A stretch of 64,000 bases of DNA from Archangium lansingense. Lineage in GTDB: Bacteria; Myxococcota; Myxococcia; Myxococcales; Myxococcaceae. The stretch lies in assembly GCF_026626635.1 (NCBI RefSeq), contig NZ_JAPNKA010000001.1, positions 12,756,501-12,820,500 on the forward strand. Reading direction: 5' to 3'. The first letter of the stretch is position 1. Each line of letters starts with the position of its first letter. The position numbers were made by a program, and so were the translations under genes. Below, piece by piece: positions 1-9,289 of the stretch. The notes beneath the pieces were generated by a model. That model had not been told where the DNA came from. It saw only the letters and a program-made list of their open reading frames with translations, and did not search any database.

Positions 1-1
1 C

Positions 2-232
2 ACGGACCCGGCACACCCAAGCACGGTCACCTTGCCCGTGGCGAGCGGAACACCCCCACTGCCACCACCACCACCACCCGGTGAGGGCGAAGGCTCGGGA
101 GCAGACGAAGACGACGTCGACGCGGGCGCTCCCACAGGCTGCAACTGCGGCTCAGGCCCTGGCCAGGCTGTCAGCATGTGGGTGGCCGGCGGCGGCATCT
201 TCGCGCTGCGCCGTCGCCGCCGCCACGGGTAG
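2..232 (+). CDS. C-terminal end of a MYXO-CTERM surface protein (5' end outside window)
   Basis: The frame is open from the left edge, so only about 76 codons are visible. They encode a Pro-rich stretch, an acidic Gly/Ser/Asp linker, then a Cys-containing motif (GCNCGSGPG), a hydrophobic segment (SMWVAGGGIFAL) and a closing Arg cluster (RRRRRHG). This Cys/hydrophobic/Arg tripartite tail is the MYXO-CTERM sorting signal of Myxococcales, which directs exported proteins to processing and cell-surface anchoring. The function of the missing N-terminal part cannot be told. Confidence 0.75.
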   Translation, partial: TDPAHPSTVTLPVASGTPPLPPPPPPGEGEGSGADEDDVDAGAPTGCNCGSGPGQAVSMWVAGGGIFALRRRRRHG

Positions 233-256
233 CGGGCCCAACCCGGGGTCCGAGAG

Positions 257-290
257 ACCCTCACCCCGCCCCTCTCCCGAGGGGAGAGGG
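257..290 (+). repeat. Dispersed palindromic intergenic repeat, copy 1
   Basis: The unit is accctcacccc followed by a near-perfect hairpin whose arms are ccctctccc and gggagaggg. Related copies lie at 9243-9276, 26077-26110 (reverse) and 26168-26201, with a variant near 14743. It sits just after the stop of the first gene and could end its transcript. Confidence 0.7.
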
Positions 291-369
291 ATGGTGGGCC
301 AAGGTGTAATCCTCTCTTGCGCATGGAACCCCTCCCTCCCAGCACGCGGAGGGGTATCCTCGCTCTCCC

Positions 370-960
370 ATGCGAATACTGTTGTTCCTCGTCGCGCTGC
401 TCTCGGGCGGGTACGCGGGCTACCTGGCCACCGCCGCCAAGACTTCCTACGCGTCGTACTCGCCCGCCCAGCTCGATCAGATCGAGGCGGAGCAGTCCCG
501 GCTCGTCAACAAGACCTCCGGCGACGAGCGAGATCAACACCTCATCTCCCTCATGCTCCTGCGCGAAGAGCGTGGACGCCCCTTCAAGCTGCAAGTGGCC
601 GGCGGCGTGGCCGGGCTCTCCCTCTTGAGCGCACTCGTCCTGACGATTGTGAGCGGGCGCCGCAAGGACTCGCAGCAGGAGGAGGATCCGTACGCGCCTC
701 CCACCGAGAGCGGGGGTGCCCGTCAGCTGGATCGCAACCGCGCCGCGGCGCTCCTCGGCGTCCGCCCTGATGCCCCTCGCGGAGTCATCGAGGCCGCCCT
801 CCAGGCCCAGCTCGCCGAGAAGGACCCCTCGCAGCTCGCGGGGCATGATCCCAGCCTCCGCCAGAGGCTCCTCCAGCAGCGCGAGGAGCTGCTCGCGGCC
901 TCCCATCTGTTGTTGGGACGACGGGAGATTTCCTTCTCCCCGGATGAAAACCAGGGCTGA
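370..960 (+). CDS. Small two-segment membrane protein with a J-like C-terminal region
   Basis: 196 residues, not recognised as a named family. The N-terminus (MRILLFLVALLSGGYAGYLA) is a signal peptide or membrane segment. A second hydrophobic segment (LQVAGGVAGLSLLSALVLTIV, about residues 77-97) is followed by a basic stop-transfer RRK. A charged helical region lies between them, presumably in the periplasm. The last 70 residues (from NRAAALLGVRP) look like a short helical domain whose spacing recalls J domains, but there is no HPD motif. A hairpin at 1008-1031 follows. The start is the first ATG at the head of the signal segment. Function unknown. Confidence 0.7.
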   Translation: MRILLFLVALLSGGYAGYLATAAKTSYASYSPAQLDQIEAEQSRLVNKTSGDERDQHLISLMLLREERGRPFKLQVAGGVAGLSLLSALVLTIVSGRRKDSQQEEDPYAPPTESGGARQLDRNRAAALLGVRPDAPRGVIEAALQAQLAEKDPSQLAGHDPSLRQRLLQQREELLAASHLLLGRREISFSPDENQG

Positions 961-1007
961 GCCCCACCGAGCAGGCGCCCCTGTCCACCTTCCATCGGAC
1001 GGAGTGT

Positions 1008-1031
1008 CCCCCGGTCCGTTGCTCCCGGGGG
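1008..1031 (+). terminator. Hairpin terminator candidate
   Basis: Arms cccccgg and ccggggg are perfect over 7 bp with a 10-nt loop, 48 nt after the stop of the 196-aa protein and 90 nt before the next start. There is no T-run, as is usual at this GC content. Confidence 0.45.
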
Positions 1032-1121
1032 GCTCGCTGCCCATTCTCTCGACTGCCGGACAGGAGCACTTCCTGAGGGAACCGGCGAGGCCTTGATGCA
1101 GTCCGAGGGGGGAACATCACC

Positions 1122-2093
1122 GTGGCCCAAGACAGCCTAAGTCTGCGCGTCCAGCGTATTACTCCCGAAGCCGAAGGCATCCTCTCCTACGAGCTCGTTC
1201 CCGCGGAGGGTGGCTCGCTGCCTCCCTTCGAGGCCGGCTCCCACCTGGATGTCCACGTCCCCGGCGGCTTCCTGCGCCAGTATTCACTCTGCAACGACTC
1301 CGCCGAGACGCACCGCTACCTCATCGCCGTGCAGCGCGATGCCAAGGGGCGCGGCGGCTCCCGGGCCATGCACGAGCGGGTGCGCGTGGGCGAGGTGCTC
1401 ACCACCAGCCTCCCCCGCTGCGACTTCCCCCTGCTGTACGCGCGGAGCTACGTGCTCGTGGCCGGTGGCATCGGCATCACCCCGATGCTCTCCATGGCCT
1501 GGCAGCTCGAGCGTCAGGGCGCGAACTGGCACCTGCACTACTGCACTCGCTCGCCCGAGCGCACCGCCTTCCGCGAGCTGCTCGCCTCTCCCGCCTTCGC
1601 CGCTCACGTCACCTTCCACCATGACGGGGGAGACCCGTCCCGCGGGCTCGACGTGCGGGCCCTGCTCGCCACGCGCACCGGTGGCACCCGCCTCTACTGC
1701 TGCGGCCCCGCTCCCCTCATGCGCGCCGTGCGCGAGGCCTCCGTCCACCACCAGTGGCCGAACGAGAAGGTCCACTTCGAGGCCTTCACCGCCGAGGCCA
1801 CCGGCGCCATCAGCAACCGGGCCGACACCGAGTTCAACGTGGTCATCCGCAGCACCGGCGCCACCTACCCCGTGCCTCCCGGGCAGACGGTGCTCAACGT
1901 ACTGCGCAAGAATGGCCTGCGCGTCCAGAGCGACTGCGAAGCCGGCACCTGCGGCACCTGCCTCACCCGCGTCCTCGACGGCGACCCGGATCACCGCGAT
2001 ACCTTCCTGGCCGAGCCCCAGCGAAACACGTGCCGCAACATGCTCGTCTGCGTGTCGCGCGCCCGCTCCCGCAAGCTCGTCCTGGACCTGTAG
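1122..2093 (+). CDS. VanB/phthalate-dioxygenase-reductase-type ferredoxin oxidoreductase
   Basis: 323 residues with the class IA layout: flavin domain, NAD domain, then a C-terminal plant-type ferredoxin. RQYSL (52-56) binds flavin, GGIGITPM (115-122) and CCGPAPLM (193-200) belong to the NAD(P)H domain, and Cys272, Cys277, Cys280 and Cys310 fit the C-X4-C-X2-C-X29-C [2Fe-2S] pattern. Such reductases pass electrons from NAD(P)H to a Rieske oxygenase (vanillate O-demethylase, phthalate dioxygenase) or another acceptor. No oxygenase gene is adjacent, so the partner is unknown. The GTG start at 1122 has a purine-rich gaggggggaac upstream. The gene converges on the hybrid kinase with 10 nt between the stops. 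Confidence 0.88.
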   Translation: MAQDSLSLRVQRITPEAEGILSYELVPAEGGSLPPFEAGSHLDVHVPGGFLRQYSLCNDSAETHRYLIAVQRDAKGRGGSRAMHERVRVGEVLTTSLPRCDFPLLYARSYVLVAGGIGITPMLSMAWQLERQGANWHLHYCTRSPERTAFRELLASPAFAAHVTFHHDGGDPSRGLDVRALLATRTGGTRLYCCGPAPLMRAVREASVHHQWPNEKVHFEAFTAEATGAISNRADTEFNVVIRSTGATYPVPPGQTVLNVLRKNGLRVQSDCEAGTCGTCLTRVLDGDPDHRDTFLAEPQRNTCRNMLVCVSRARSRKLVLDL

Positions 2094-2103
2094 GCCCGGC
2101 GCC

Positions 2104-5100
2104 TCAGGCCGCCTGGCCCGGGCCTCCATTGCGCGAGCGGATCACCCACTCGCGCACCTGCTCGCGCAGCACCTGCGGATCAAAGGGCTTGTCCACCCGC
2201 GCGTTCTTCACCGTGTCCATGAAGGTGCGCGCCGCCGGCGTGAAGGCCCCTCCGGTGACGAACACCATCCGCTTCGCCACCGCCGGTGCCGACTCCACCA
2301 GGTCCGCGTGCAGCTCCATGCCCGTCAGGTCCGGCATCATCAGGTCGCACAGGATGACGTCCACCTCCGCGCCCTTCGGCCCCTTGAGCAGCTCCAGGGC
2401 CTGACGCGAGCTCGTCACCACCTCGACGTCGTGCTCGCGCGCCAGCGTCCGCCTCAACGCCGAGCTCACCATCACATCGTCATCGACAATCATTACCCGG
2501 CCGCGCACGCGCGCTCCTTCCTGCTCTTGTTGCATTGAACGCACTCCCTGAAGCTGGCTCACGGGCGCCGCCGCGACCCGTAGTGTCACACGAACCACTG
2601 TCCCCTTGCCCGGCTCGCTCTCCACGGCGATCTCCCCCCCCATCGCCGTGATGAATCGATGACATAGGGCCAGTCCCAGCCCTGTGCCTACACCCACCGG
2701 CTTTGTAGTGAAAAAGGGGTCGAAGATGCGACCTATGACATCCGGGGGTATCCCACATCCGGTGTCGCGCACCTCGGCCACCAGCCGCTCGCCCTCGAGC
2801 CGAGTCACCAGCCGGACCTCGTTGCTGGCCGCCTGTCCCTCCGGCAGCGCCTGGGCCGAGTTGATGATGAGGTTGAGGAAGACCTGGGCCAGGCGCGACT
2901 CGTTGCCGTCCACCCAGCCGGAGTCGCCGTACTCCTTCACCAGCCGGGCCCGGGGCGTCAGCTCGTTGCTGGCCAGCTTCGCCGCCGAGTCCAGCACCGC
3001 GTGCAGGTCCACCGGCCCCCGCTGCTCCTCGTCGCCTCGGGAGAACGTCTTCAGGTCCTGGACGATGCGCCGCACCCGGTCCGCGCCATGCCGGGCCTCG
3101 CTCAACGCCCGCTCCATCTCCTCCAGCCGCTTGCGACCGGGGACGCCCTCGGGCAGCTCGCGCTTGAGCGCCGCCGTCTCCGCGCTGACGTGGTCCAGGT
3201 TCGAGACGATGTAGGCCAGCGGGTTGTTGATTTCGTGGCCCACACCAGCGGCCAGCGTGCCCACCGCCACCATCTTCCCCGCCTGCACCAACTGGGCCTG
3301 GGCCTGACGCAGGGCGCGCAGGTTCTCGTCCAGCTCGCGGTTGGCCCGGGCCAGCTCGCGCGTGCGCTCGTCCACGCGGGCCTCCAGCCAGCGCTCGCGG
3401 CGCTTGAGCCGGCCCACCCGCAGCGCATAGAGGCCCACGGCGAGCGCCCCCACGCCCAGCGTGCACAGCACGAAGAACCACGGCGTCTCGTAGTAGTGCG
3501 GAAGGACGGTCAGCTCCACCACGGGCCCCGGGTCCGTCCACACCGCGTCCCGGTTGGCGGCCGTCACCATGAAGCGGTAGTTGCCCGGGGACAGGTTCGT
3601 GTACGAGACGGAGCGCCGGTCCTCGCCATCCACCCAGTCCTCGTCGTGGCCTATCAGCCGGTAGCGCATCGGCGGCCGCGTGGAGTCCTCCAGCGACAGC
3701 GCGGTGAAGCGGAACTCCACGTCCCGCCGCCCCGGCTCCAGCACCAGCGTGCCGGCAATCGGCACCGGCCGGCCCTGCACCCGCACCTCCTCCAGGCGCG
3801 GCTGGGCCAGCGGCCGCTGCACCACCACCTTCGACGGCTCCACCGCCACCAGGCCCCGCAGCGTGGGGAACCACAGCTGCCCGTCGCGCGTGCGCCAGCC
3901 CGAGGGGAACATGCCGCCATTGCACTCGGCGCTGCGCATGCCGTCGCGCCGATCGAAGAGCAGCGGCCGTACCGCGTCGCGATGGCCGTCGGCGATTTCC
4001 TCCAGCTCGCGCCGCGACACCCGGGAGATGCCCCGGTTGCTGCTCATCCACAGGTGGCCCTCGGCGTCCTCGAGGATGCGGAAGACGGCGTCATCCACCA
4101 GGCCCTGCGCGGTGGTGAAGCGGGTGAAGCGCCCGCCGCGCATCAGCGTGAGGCCCGTGCTCGAGCCCACCCACAAGCTGCCCCGAGGGTCCGCATACAC
4201 GTCCACCACGCGGTTGCCCGCCAGCCCGTCCGCCGTCGTGTAGTGGGTGAAGGTGCCGTCGGCCGTCAGCCGGTAGAGCCCTCCGAAGGAGCCGAACCAG
4301 AGGGTCCCCGTGGAGTCCTCGGCGATGGAGACAACAGGCTCCTCCGGGCCGCCCTGCGCCGGGCCGTAGTGCGTGAAGGTGCCCTCGTGCAGCCGGCTCA
4401 GGCCTCCGAGCGTGCCGAACCACACGTCACCGCGCGAGTCGGCGAAGAGGGAGAAGAGCACCTCATCCACCAGGCCCTGCTCGCGGCCCAGCCGGGTGAA
4501 GCTCCGCCCGTCATAGCGGAAGGCGCCCGCGGAGGTGCCCACCCACAGGTTGCCGTCCCGGTCCTCGGCGAGCGCGCGCAGGTTGCCCGGGGGCAGCCCC
4601 GACTCCTGGCCAAAGTGGGTGAGCTCGCCGTCCTTCATGCGCGTCAGCCCACCCGAATAGGAGCCCACCCACAGCGCCCCCTGCTTGTCCTCCAGCACCA
4701 CGGAGACGAGCTCGTCGCGCAGGCCCTCGGGCTGGCCGAAGGCGACGAAGGCCGCGTCGCGCAGCCGGTGGAGTCCTCCCGACGCCGTCCCCACCCAGAG
4801 CGAGCCCTCGTGGTCCTCCAACAGGGAGAACACGCCCGCGCCGGCCAGCCCCTGCTGAGGCCCGAGCACCGCGAAGGTGTCGTCGGCCAGGCGCGCCAGT
4901 CCGGCCTCCTCGGTGCCCACCCACAGGTTGCCGTCCCGGTCCTCCGTGAGGGCCCGCACCTTGTCACCCGGCAGCCCGTCGCGCGTGGTGAAGAGGCGGA
5001 CACGGTCCTCTTGGAAGCGGACCAGGCCCGACTCCGTCCCCACCCACAGCGCGCCCTCATGGTCCTCCAGCAGCGACCGCACCACCCCTCGGCCCGTGCC

Positions 5101-5739
5101 CCCGGGCAGGCGCACTGGCTCCAACCGGCCCTCGGACAGACGCGCCAGTCCCTTCTCCGTCCCCACCCACAGGACACCGCGTTGGTCCTTCAGCAGCGCA
5201 TACACCTTCGCGGAGGGCAGCCCCTCCGAGGTGCCGTAGCGCAGCTGCCTTCGCCCGTCCCGCACCTGGAAGAGGCCCTGCGAGGTACCCACCCACACGC
5301 TCCCGTCCCCACCGGGCGCGAGCGCGAGCACCTCCACCTCGCTTGGCCCTGGCGCCAGCTCCAGGCTCTGGAAGCGGCCCTCGCGGAAGGAGAGCAGCCC
5401 CCGCGCCGTGCCCACCCACAGGGTGCCGGCCAGGTCCTCGGCGAGGGCTCCGATGAGCTCCTCGCGCAGCTCGGGCGTGTTGCGCTTGTCGTAGACGGTG
5501 AAGTGCACGCCGTCGAAGCGGACCAGGCCCTCCCACGTGGCCACCCACAGGTAGCCGTCCCGCGTCTGCGCGAGTGCGTAGACGGAGTTCTGCGGCAGCC
5601 CGTCCACGTCCTTCCAGGAGTCGTGGCTGTATTGCGTGACGCGGCGCGACGGATCGAGCGCGAGCGCGGACGCCCCCAGGCTCATCACCACCGCCAGGGT
5701 CAGCGCCCGCAGGCCATGCATGCCGTCTCGCCACAACAT
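2104..5739 (-). CDS. Beta-propeller hybrid sensor histidine kinase with C-terminal receiver
   Basis: About 1,211 residues. After a signal peptide (LRALTLAVVMSLGASALA) come some 14 repeats carrying the Reg_prop signature (LWVGT/VWVGT), which form two seven-bladed periplasmic propellers. A Y_Y_Y Ig-like domain (RYRLIGHDEDW, about 690-750) and a membrane helix (LCTLGVGALAVGLYAL) follow. Next are HisKA with phospho-His in VGHEINNP, HATPase_c with N box (NLIINSAQAL) and GTGLGLAL, and a receiver domain from about residue 1080 with VDDD and phospho-Asp in CDLMMP. The layout resembles the Bacteroides-type hybrid two-component sensors for extracellular glycans, but the usual DNA-binding AraC domain is absent. 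The output is therefore a phosphorelay or an unlinked regulator. No response regulator is adjacent. The start could be Met at 5739 or at 5721; both precede the signal segment and neither has a strong ribosome site. Confidence 0.9.
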   Translation of the reverse strand: MLWRDGMHGLRALTLAVVMSLGASALALDPSRRVTQYSHDSWKDVDGLPQNSVYALAQTRDGYLWVATWEGLVRFDGVHFTVYDKRNTPELREELIGALAEDLAGTLWVGTARGLLSFREGRFQSLELAPGPSEVEVLALAPGGDGSVWVGTSQGLFQVRDGRRQLRYGTSEGLPSAKVYALLKDQRGVLWVGTEKGLARLSEGRLEPVRLPGGTGRGVVRSLLEDHEGALWVGTESGLVRFQEDRVRLFTTRDGLPGDKVRALTEDRDGNLWVGTEEAGLARLADDTFAVLGPQQGLAGAGVFSLLEDHEGSLWVGTASGGLHRLRDAAFVAFGQPEGLRDELVSVVLEDKQGALWVGSYSGGLTRMKDGELTHFGQESGLPPGNLRALAEDRDGNLWVGTSAGAFRYDGRSFTRLGREQGLVDEVLFSLFADSRGDVWFGTLGGLSRLHEGTFTHYGPAQGGPEEPVVSIAEDSTGTLWFGSFGGLYRLTADGTFTHYTTADGLAGNRVVDVYADPRGSLWVGSSTGLTLMRGGRFTRFTTAQGLVDDAVFRILEDAEGHLWMSSNRGISRVSRRELEEIADGHRDAVRPLLFDRRDGMRSAECNGGMFPSGWRTRDGQLWFPTLRGLVAVEPSKVVVQRPLAQPRLEEVRVQGRPVPIAGTLVLEPGRRDVEFRFTALSLEDSTRPPMRYRLIGHDEDWVDGEDRRSVSYTNLSPGNYRFMVTAANRDAVWTDPGPVVELTVLPHYYETPWFFVLCTLGVGALAVGLYALRVGRLKRRERWLEARVDERTRELARANRELDENLRALRQAQAQLVQAGKMVAVGTLAAGVGHEINNPLAYIVSNLDHVSAETAALKRELPEGVPGRKRLEEMERALSEARHGADRVRRIVQDLKTFSRGDEEQRGPVDLHAVLDSAAKLASNELTPRARLVKEYGDSGWVDGNESRLAQVFLNLIINSAQALPEGQAASNEVRLVTRLEGERLVAEVRDTGCGIPPDVIGRIFDPFFTTKPVGVGTGLGLALCHRFITAMGGEIAVESEPGKGTVVRVTLRVAAAPVSQLQGVRSMQQEQEGARVRGRVMIVDDDVMVSSALRRTLAREHDVEVVTSSRQALELLKGPKGAEVDVILCDLMMPDLTGMELHADLVESAPAVAKRMVFVTGGAFTPAARTFMDTVKNARVDKPFDPQVLREQVREWVIRSRNGGPGQAA

Positions 5740-5918
5740 TCCAGGTAACTTGTGCCATGTCCGACAGCCCTGGAGCAAACCCCCTCCTCGGAACCGGGGC
5801 AGGACAGGCCGGCCGGCCCCTCAGCATCCGGGGAAGGGAGGGCGGGGGGCCAGGCGGGGGGCCATCTCGATGGGCCCTGCTTCCCGGGGAGGTGCGATAG
5901 GGTCGGCCCTCCGCCGTG

Positions 5919-7712
5919 ATGAACTCCCCGAGCCCACGGGCGATGCCCGACCCCCTCCCCGAGCCGCCTCCTCCCCCGCCTTTGCCCGAGGAGCCGCGCC
6001 GCCGCCCCCGGAATCGGACCGATAGGCTGCGCCGGCTGAGCCGGGCCACGGTGGTGGCGCTGGTCGTCTTCGAGTTCACCGTGAGTCGGACGGACGCGCC
6101 CTGGCGCGAGGCCGTGGCGGCCCTGCTGGCCGGGGCGGTGGTGGCCGCCTTCGGCGGTGAGGTGCTGCGCGACGCCTGGGCCTTCCGCCTGCGCCTGTGG
6201 CGCCACCGGTGGCCGGACCTGCTCTTCGCGGTGCCGGCGGTGCTGTCGCTTGGAACGAGCGGTCCCCAGGGAGCGGCGACCCTGCTCGCCCTCCGCCTGC
6301 TGGCCCGGGAGCTGATTGATCTGGTGGCCTGGCGTCCTGCCCGGCCCGTACTCCAAGCCCTGCTGCGGCGCCCGCTGCCGCTCTTGTGTCTCTCCTTCCT
6401 GCTCACCATTCTCCTGGGCACGCTGGCGCTGATGTTCCCCGCGGCCACGCGCGACGGCCTGGGCGCGCCCTTCCAGGTGGCGCTCTTCACCGCCACCAGC
6501 GCCTCGTGCGTATCGGGGCTGTCCGTGGTGGACACCGGCAGCTACTTCAGCTCCTTTGGCCACTGGGTGATTCTGGGCCTCGTCCAGGTGGGCGGCCTGG
6601 GCCTGATGACGCTCACCACCACGCTGGCCCTGGCCTTCCGCAGCCAGCTGTCCGCGCGCACCCGTGGTGCCATGCAGGAGATTCTCGAGGAGGACACGGT
6701 CCAGGGCTTCCAGGGGCTGCTCTACTCCATGTCCCTCATCACCGTGACGCTGGAGGTGCTGGGCGCGGTGGCCCTCTACCCCTCGCTGGAGCTGGCCCCG
6801 GACGGGAGGGTGCTGCCCACCTCCGAGCGCGTCTTCTCCGCGCTGTTCCACTCGGTGAGCGCCTTCTGCAACGCGGGCTTCAGCCTGTACCCGGACAACT
6901 TCATGCGCTTCGTGGGCAGCCCCGGCGCCAACCTCACCGTCATGGCCCTCATCACCCTGGGCGGCCTGGGCTTCCCCGTCGTCACCTCGCTGCTGGACTG
7001 GGGGCTGTGGAGGGAGCGCGGCCCGCGGCGCGTCTGGCGCTACCTCCCCGTGCACTCGCGCGTGGTGCTGCTCACCAGCGCCGCGCTCGGCTTGGGCGGG
7101 GCGCTCGCCTGGTTCGTGCTGGAGTGGAACCACTCACTCGCGGGGCTCTCCTGGAGCCAGCGGCTCTGGGCCAGCATCTTCCAGAGCGTCTCGCTGCGCA
7201 CCGCGGGCTTCAACTCGGTGGACCTGGCGAAGCTGGGCACGCCCATGATGCTGCTCAGCCTGATGCTGATGTTCATCGGCGGCTCGCCAGGAGGCACCGC
7301 GGGCGGGGTGAAGACGACGACGGTGGCGGTGCTCGCCTTCACCTTCCGAGCCCTGCTGCGCAACCGCTCCGAGGTGGACATCATGGGGCGCAGCGTGCCC
7401 CCGGCCACCGTGTACCGGGCGTGTGCGGTGACGCTCATCTCCTTCGGCCTGCTCTTCGCACTGGCCTTCCTCCTCTTCACCGCCGAGCCTCATCTGCCCT
7501 TCCGGGATCTGCTCTTCGAGGCGGTGAGCGCCTTCGGCTCCGCGGGGATGACCACCGGGGTGACGCCGCAGCTATCGGCGGTGGGCCGCCTGGTGGTGTG
7601 CGCGCTGATGTTCGTGGGGCGATTGGGCCCCTTCACCCTGGCACTCGCGGTGGGCCTGTCCAAGGCGCGGGCGAGCTACAGCTACCCCTCGACGAAGATT
7701 GTCGTGGGCTGA
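5919..7712 (+). CDS. ktrB: KtrB/TrkH-family potassium channel subunit
   Basis: About 597 residues. The four pore-loop repeats of the Trk/Ktr/HKT superfamily can be read: SASCVSGLSVV, SAFCNAGFSL, SLRTAGFNSV and SAFGSAGMTTG, each with the filter glycine. The cytoplasmic N-terminus is Pro/Arg-rich and is followed by extra hydrophobic segments before the first repeat, making it longer than a minimal KtrB (about 450). It forms the K+-conducting dimer in the inner membrane, gated by the RCK ring encoded next door, 9 nt downstream. GTG at 5916 and ATG at 5919 are adjacent in-frame starts; the ATG is taken. The pairing with the RCK gene supports Ktr-type K+ uptake, probably for osmotic and pH homeostasis. 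Confidence 0.9.
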   Translation: MNSPSPRAMPDPLPEPPPPPPLPEEPRRRPRNRTDRLRRLSRATVVALVVFEFTVSRTDAPWREAVAALLAGAVVAAFGGEVLRDAWAFRLRLWRHRWPDLLFAVPAVLSLGTSGPQGAATLLALRLLARELIDLVAWRPARPVLQALLRRPLPLLCLSFLLTILLGTLALMFPAATRDGLGAPFQVALFTATSASCVSGLSVVDTGSYFSSFGHWVILGLVQVGGLGLMTLTTTLALAFRSQLSARTRGAMQEILEEDTVQGFQGLLYSMSLITVTLEVLGAVALYPSLELAPDGRVLPTSERVFSALFHSVSAFCNAGFSLYPDNFMRFVGSPGANLTVMALITLGGLGFPVVTSLLDWGLWRERGPRRVWRYLPVHSRVVLLTSAALGLGGALAWFVLEWNHSLAGLSWSQRLWASIFQSVSLRTAGFNSVDLAKLGTPMMLLSLMLMFIGGSPGGTAGGVKTTTVAVLAFTFRALLRNRSEVDIMGRSVPPATVYRACAVTLISFGLLFALAFLLFTAEPHLPFRDLLFEAVSAFGSAGMTTGVTPQLSAVGRLVVCALMFVGRLGPFTLALAVGLSKARASYSYPSTKIVVG

Positions 7713-7721
7713 GGAACGACG

Positions 7722-8384
7722 ATGCGCACGTACGTGGTGGTGGGCCTGGGACAGTTCGGCGAGCACGTGGCCCGGCGTCTCACCGAGGCCGGTGGCGAGG
7801 TGCTCGCGGTGGACCTCTCGATGGAGCGAGTGGAGGCCATCAAGGATGTGGTGGTGCAAGCGGTGAAGGCGGACTGCACCTCGGAGGAGGCCATGCGGGC
7901 GCTCGGGGTGGGCAAGGCGGAGACGGCCGTCATCGCCCTGGGCGAGGAGGACTTCGAGGCGGCCGTGCTGGGCACCTCGGTGCTGAAGGGGCTGGGGGTG
8001 AAGACGGTGGTGGCGCGCTCCTCCAACCGGCAGCGAGGGAAGATTCTGGCGCTCGCGGGGGCCACGCGCGTGGTGTACCCGGAGGCGGAGATGGGAGATC
8101 AGCTCGCGCGCCTGCTGCTGCACACGAGCATGCAGTCGAGCACCGAGCTGCCCAACGGCTACGCACTGGCCGAGCTGCGCGTGCCCGAGCGCGCCGAGGG
8201 CAAGAGCCTCCAGGAGCTGAGGCTGCGGCAGACGCATGGGCTCAACGTCGTTGCCATCCAGCACCGGGGCGTGGTCAACGAGCCCATCCCCGAGGCCATG
8301 CTGCAAGCGGGGGATGTGCTCCTCGTCGCCGGCCGGGGCGAGCGCGTGGCTGCGCTCGCGCGCCTGTGGGACTCGGAGCAGTAG
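7722..8384 (+). CDS. ktrA: KtrA/TrkA-type RCK regulatory subunit
   Basis: 220 residues, the usual KtrA length. It has an N-terminal Rossmann RCK domain with VGLGQFGEHVA (G-x-G-x-x-G) and the acidic residue at the end of beta 2 (AVDLS) that contacts the ribose of NAD or ATP/ADP. A C-terminal RCK_C (TrkA_C) domain spans about residues 140-217 (IQHRGVVNEPIPEAMLQAGD). An octameric ring of this protein gates KtrB in response to ATP/ADP. It lies 9 nt after ktrB with gaggaacg before the ATG, so the two are co-transcribed. The gene converges on the sirtuin gene with 15 nt between the stops. Confidence 0.92.
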   Translation: MRTYVVVGLGQFGEHVARRLTEAGGEVLAVDLSMERVEAIKDVVVQAVKADCTSEEAMRALGVGKAETAVIALGEEDFEAAVLGTSVLKGLGVKTVVARSSNRQRGKILALAGATRVVYPEAEMGDQLARLLLHTSMQSSTELPNGYALAELRVPERAEGKSLQELRLRQTHGLNVVAIQHRGVVNEPIPEAMLQAGDVLLVAGRGERVAALARLWDSEQ

Positions 8385-8399
8385 GGCAGGAACGGGAGC

Positions 8400-9170
8400 T
8401 CACCCGCGCTTCCACTTGTCACGTGCGGCCCACAACGCCTCGCACGCGGCCACCGCGCCCATCTGCAACTGGACGTCCACCACGTCCGAGAGTTCAGTCC
8501 GCCCCGGGTTGATCTCCACGGTGGGCCGCTGGCGCCCCGCAGCCTCCAGCACCGGCCCCGTGATGTATGGGAACAGGCTCGAGGTCCCGATGGAGAACAC
8601 CAGATCGAAGCCCCGGGTGAGCTCCCGCTCCATCACCGCCACCTTCTCCGGCGGCAGCAGCTCCTCGAAGAGCACCACCTCGGGGCGCACGACCGAGCCA
8701 CATTGGGGACAGGACGGACACGGCGCGAGATGCGCGTAGTCCTTCACCCGCTCCGTGAACTCGCACCGCGTGCAGCGCAGGTCGTGGATGTCCCCGTGAA
8801 TGTCGATGACGTTCTTCGAGCCCGCCGCCTTGTGGAAGCCATCCACGTTCTGCGTGAGCACCCAGCAGCGCTCGAAGCAGCCCTCCATGAGCGCCAGAAC
8901 CTCGTGGGCCCGGTTGAACGTTGCCCCCCGGCACGCCTGCTCGATTTCATGCAGGTGCTTCCACGTCAGCTCGGGCTTCCGCCGGAACATGCTCCCCGAG
9001 AGCGCCACCTCGATGGGCACTCCCCCCTCCGTCGTCTTCCCGTTGTAGAGCCCCCCGATTCCCCGGTACGTGGGCACGCCCGACTCCGCGGAGATCCCCG
9101 CCCCCGTGACGAACAGCACACTCCGGGCTCGGGACAGGTGCTCGATGACTCGCTCGAGTGCTCTTTCCAT
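8400..9170 (-). CDS. Sir2-family NAD-dependent protein deacylase
   Basis: 256 residues. The sirtuin core is complete: GAGISAESGVPTYRG (NAD pocket, from residue 23), TQNVDGFHKAAGS, the catalytic His in IDIHGD, and a zinc ribbon with CTRC followed by CPSCPQCGS. The closing NAD contacts read FSIGTSSLFPY and EINPGRTE. It removes acetyl or other acyl groups from lysines using NAD+, giving O-acyl-ADP-ribose and nicotinamide. It resembles bacterial CobB/SrtN class proteins, but the substrate cannot be told from sequence. The chosen ATG begins MERALERV; the frame is open further upstream but that extension (MCAPVGGLRG...) is atypical for the family. Confidence 0.88.
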   Translation of the reverse strand: MERALERVIEHLSRARSVLFVTGAGISAESGVPTYRGIGGLYNGKTTEGGVPIEVALSGSMFRRKPELTWKHLHEIEQACRGATFNRAHEVLALMEGCFERCWVLTQNVDGFHKAAGSKNVIDIHGDIHDLRCTRCEFTERVKDYAHLAPCPSCPQCGSVVRPEVVLFEELLPPEKVAVMERELTRGFDLVFSIGTSSLFPYITGPVLEAAGRQRPTVEINPGRTELSDVVDVQLQMGAVAACEALWAARDKWKRG

Positions 9171-9242
9171 GGGGAGAACGTCGCAGCCTCGGTGGACCCC
9201 TCGCAAGCCTCCGACCGGCGCGCACAACCCGTGGCCCGAGAT

Positions 9243-9276
9243 ACCCTCACCCCGTCCCTCTCCCGGGGGGAGAGGG
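9243..9276 (+). repeat. Dispersed palindromic intergenic repeat, copy 2
   Basis: Same unit and orientation as copy 1: accctcaccccg then hairpin arms ccctctccc and gggagaggg. It sits upstream of the sirtuin gene and is followed by a separate tandem repeat. Confidence 0.7.
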
Positions 9277-9289
9277 GTTATCTGTCACT

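Noticed and set aside
3001-5748. Long open frame of 915 codons on the plus strand opposite the hybrid kinase
   Set aside because: It is rich in His/Arg/Pro with no domain, typical of antisense frames in high-GC DNA; the minus-strand kinase has clear domains throughout.
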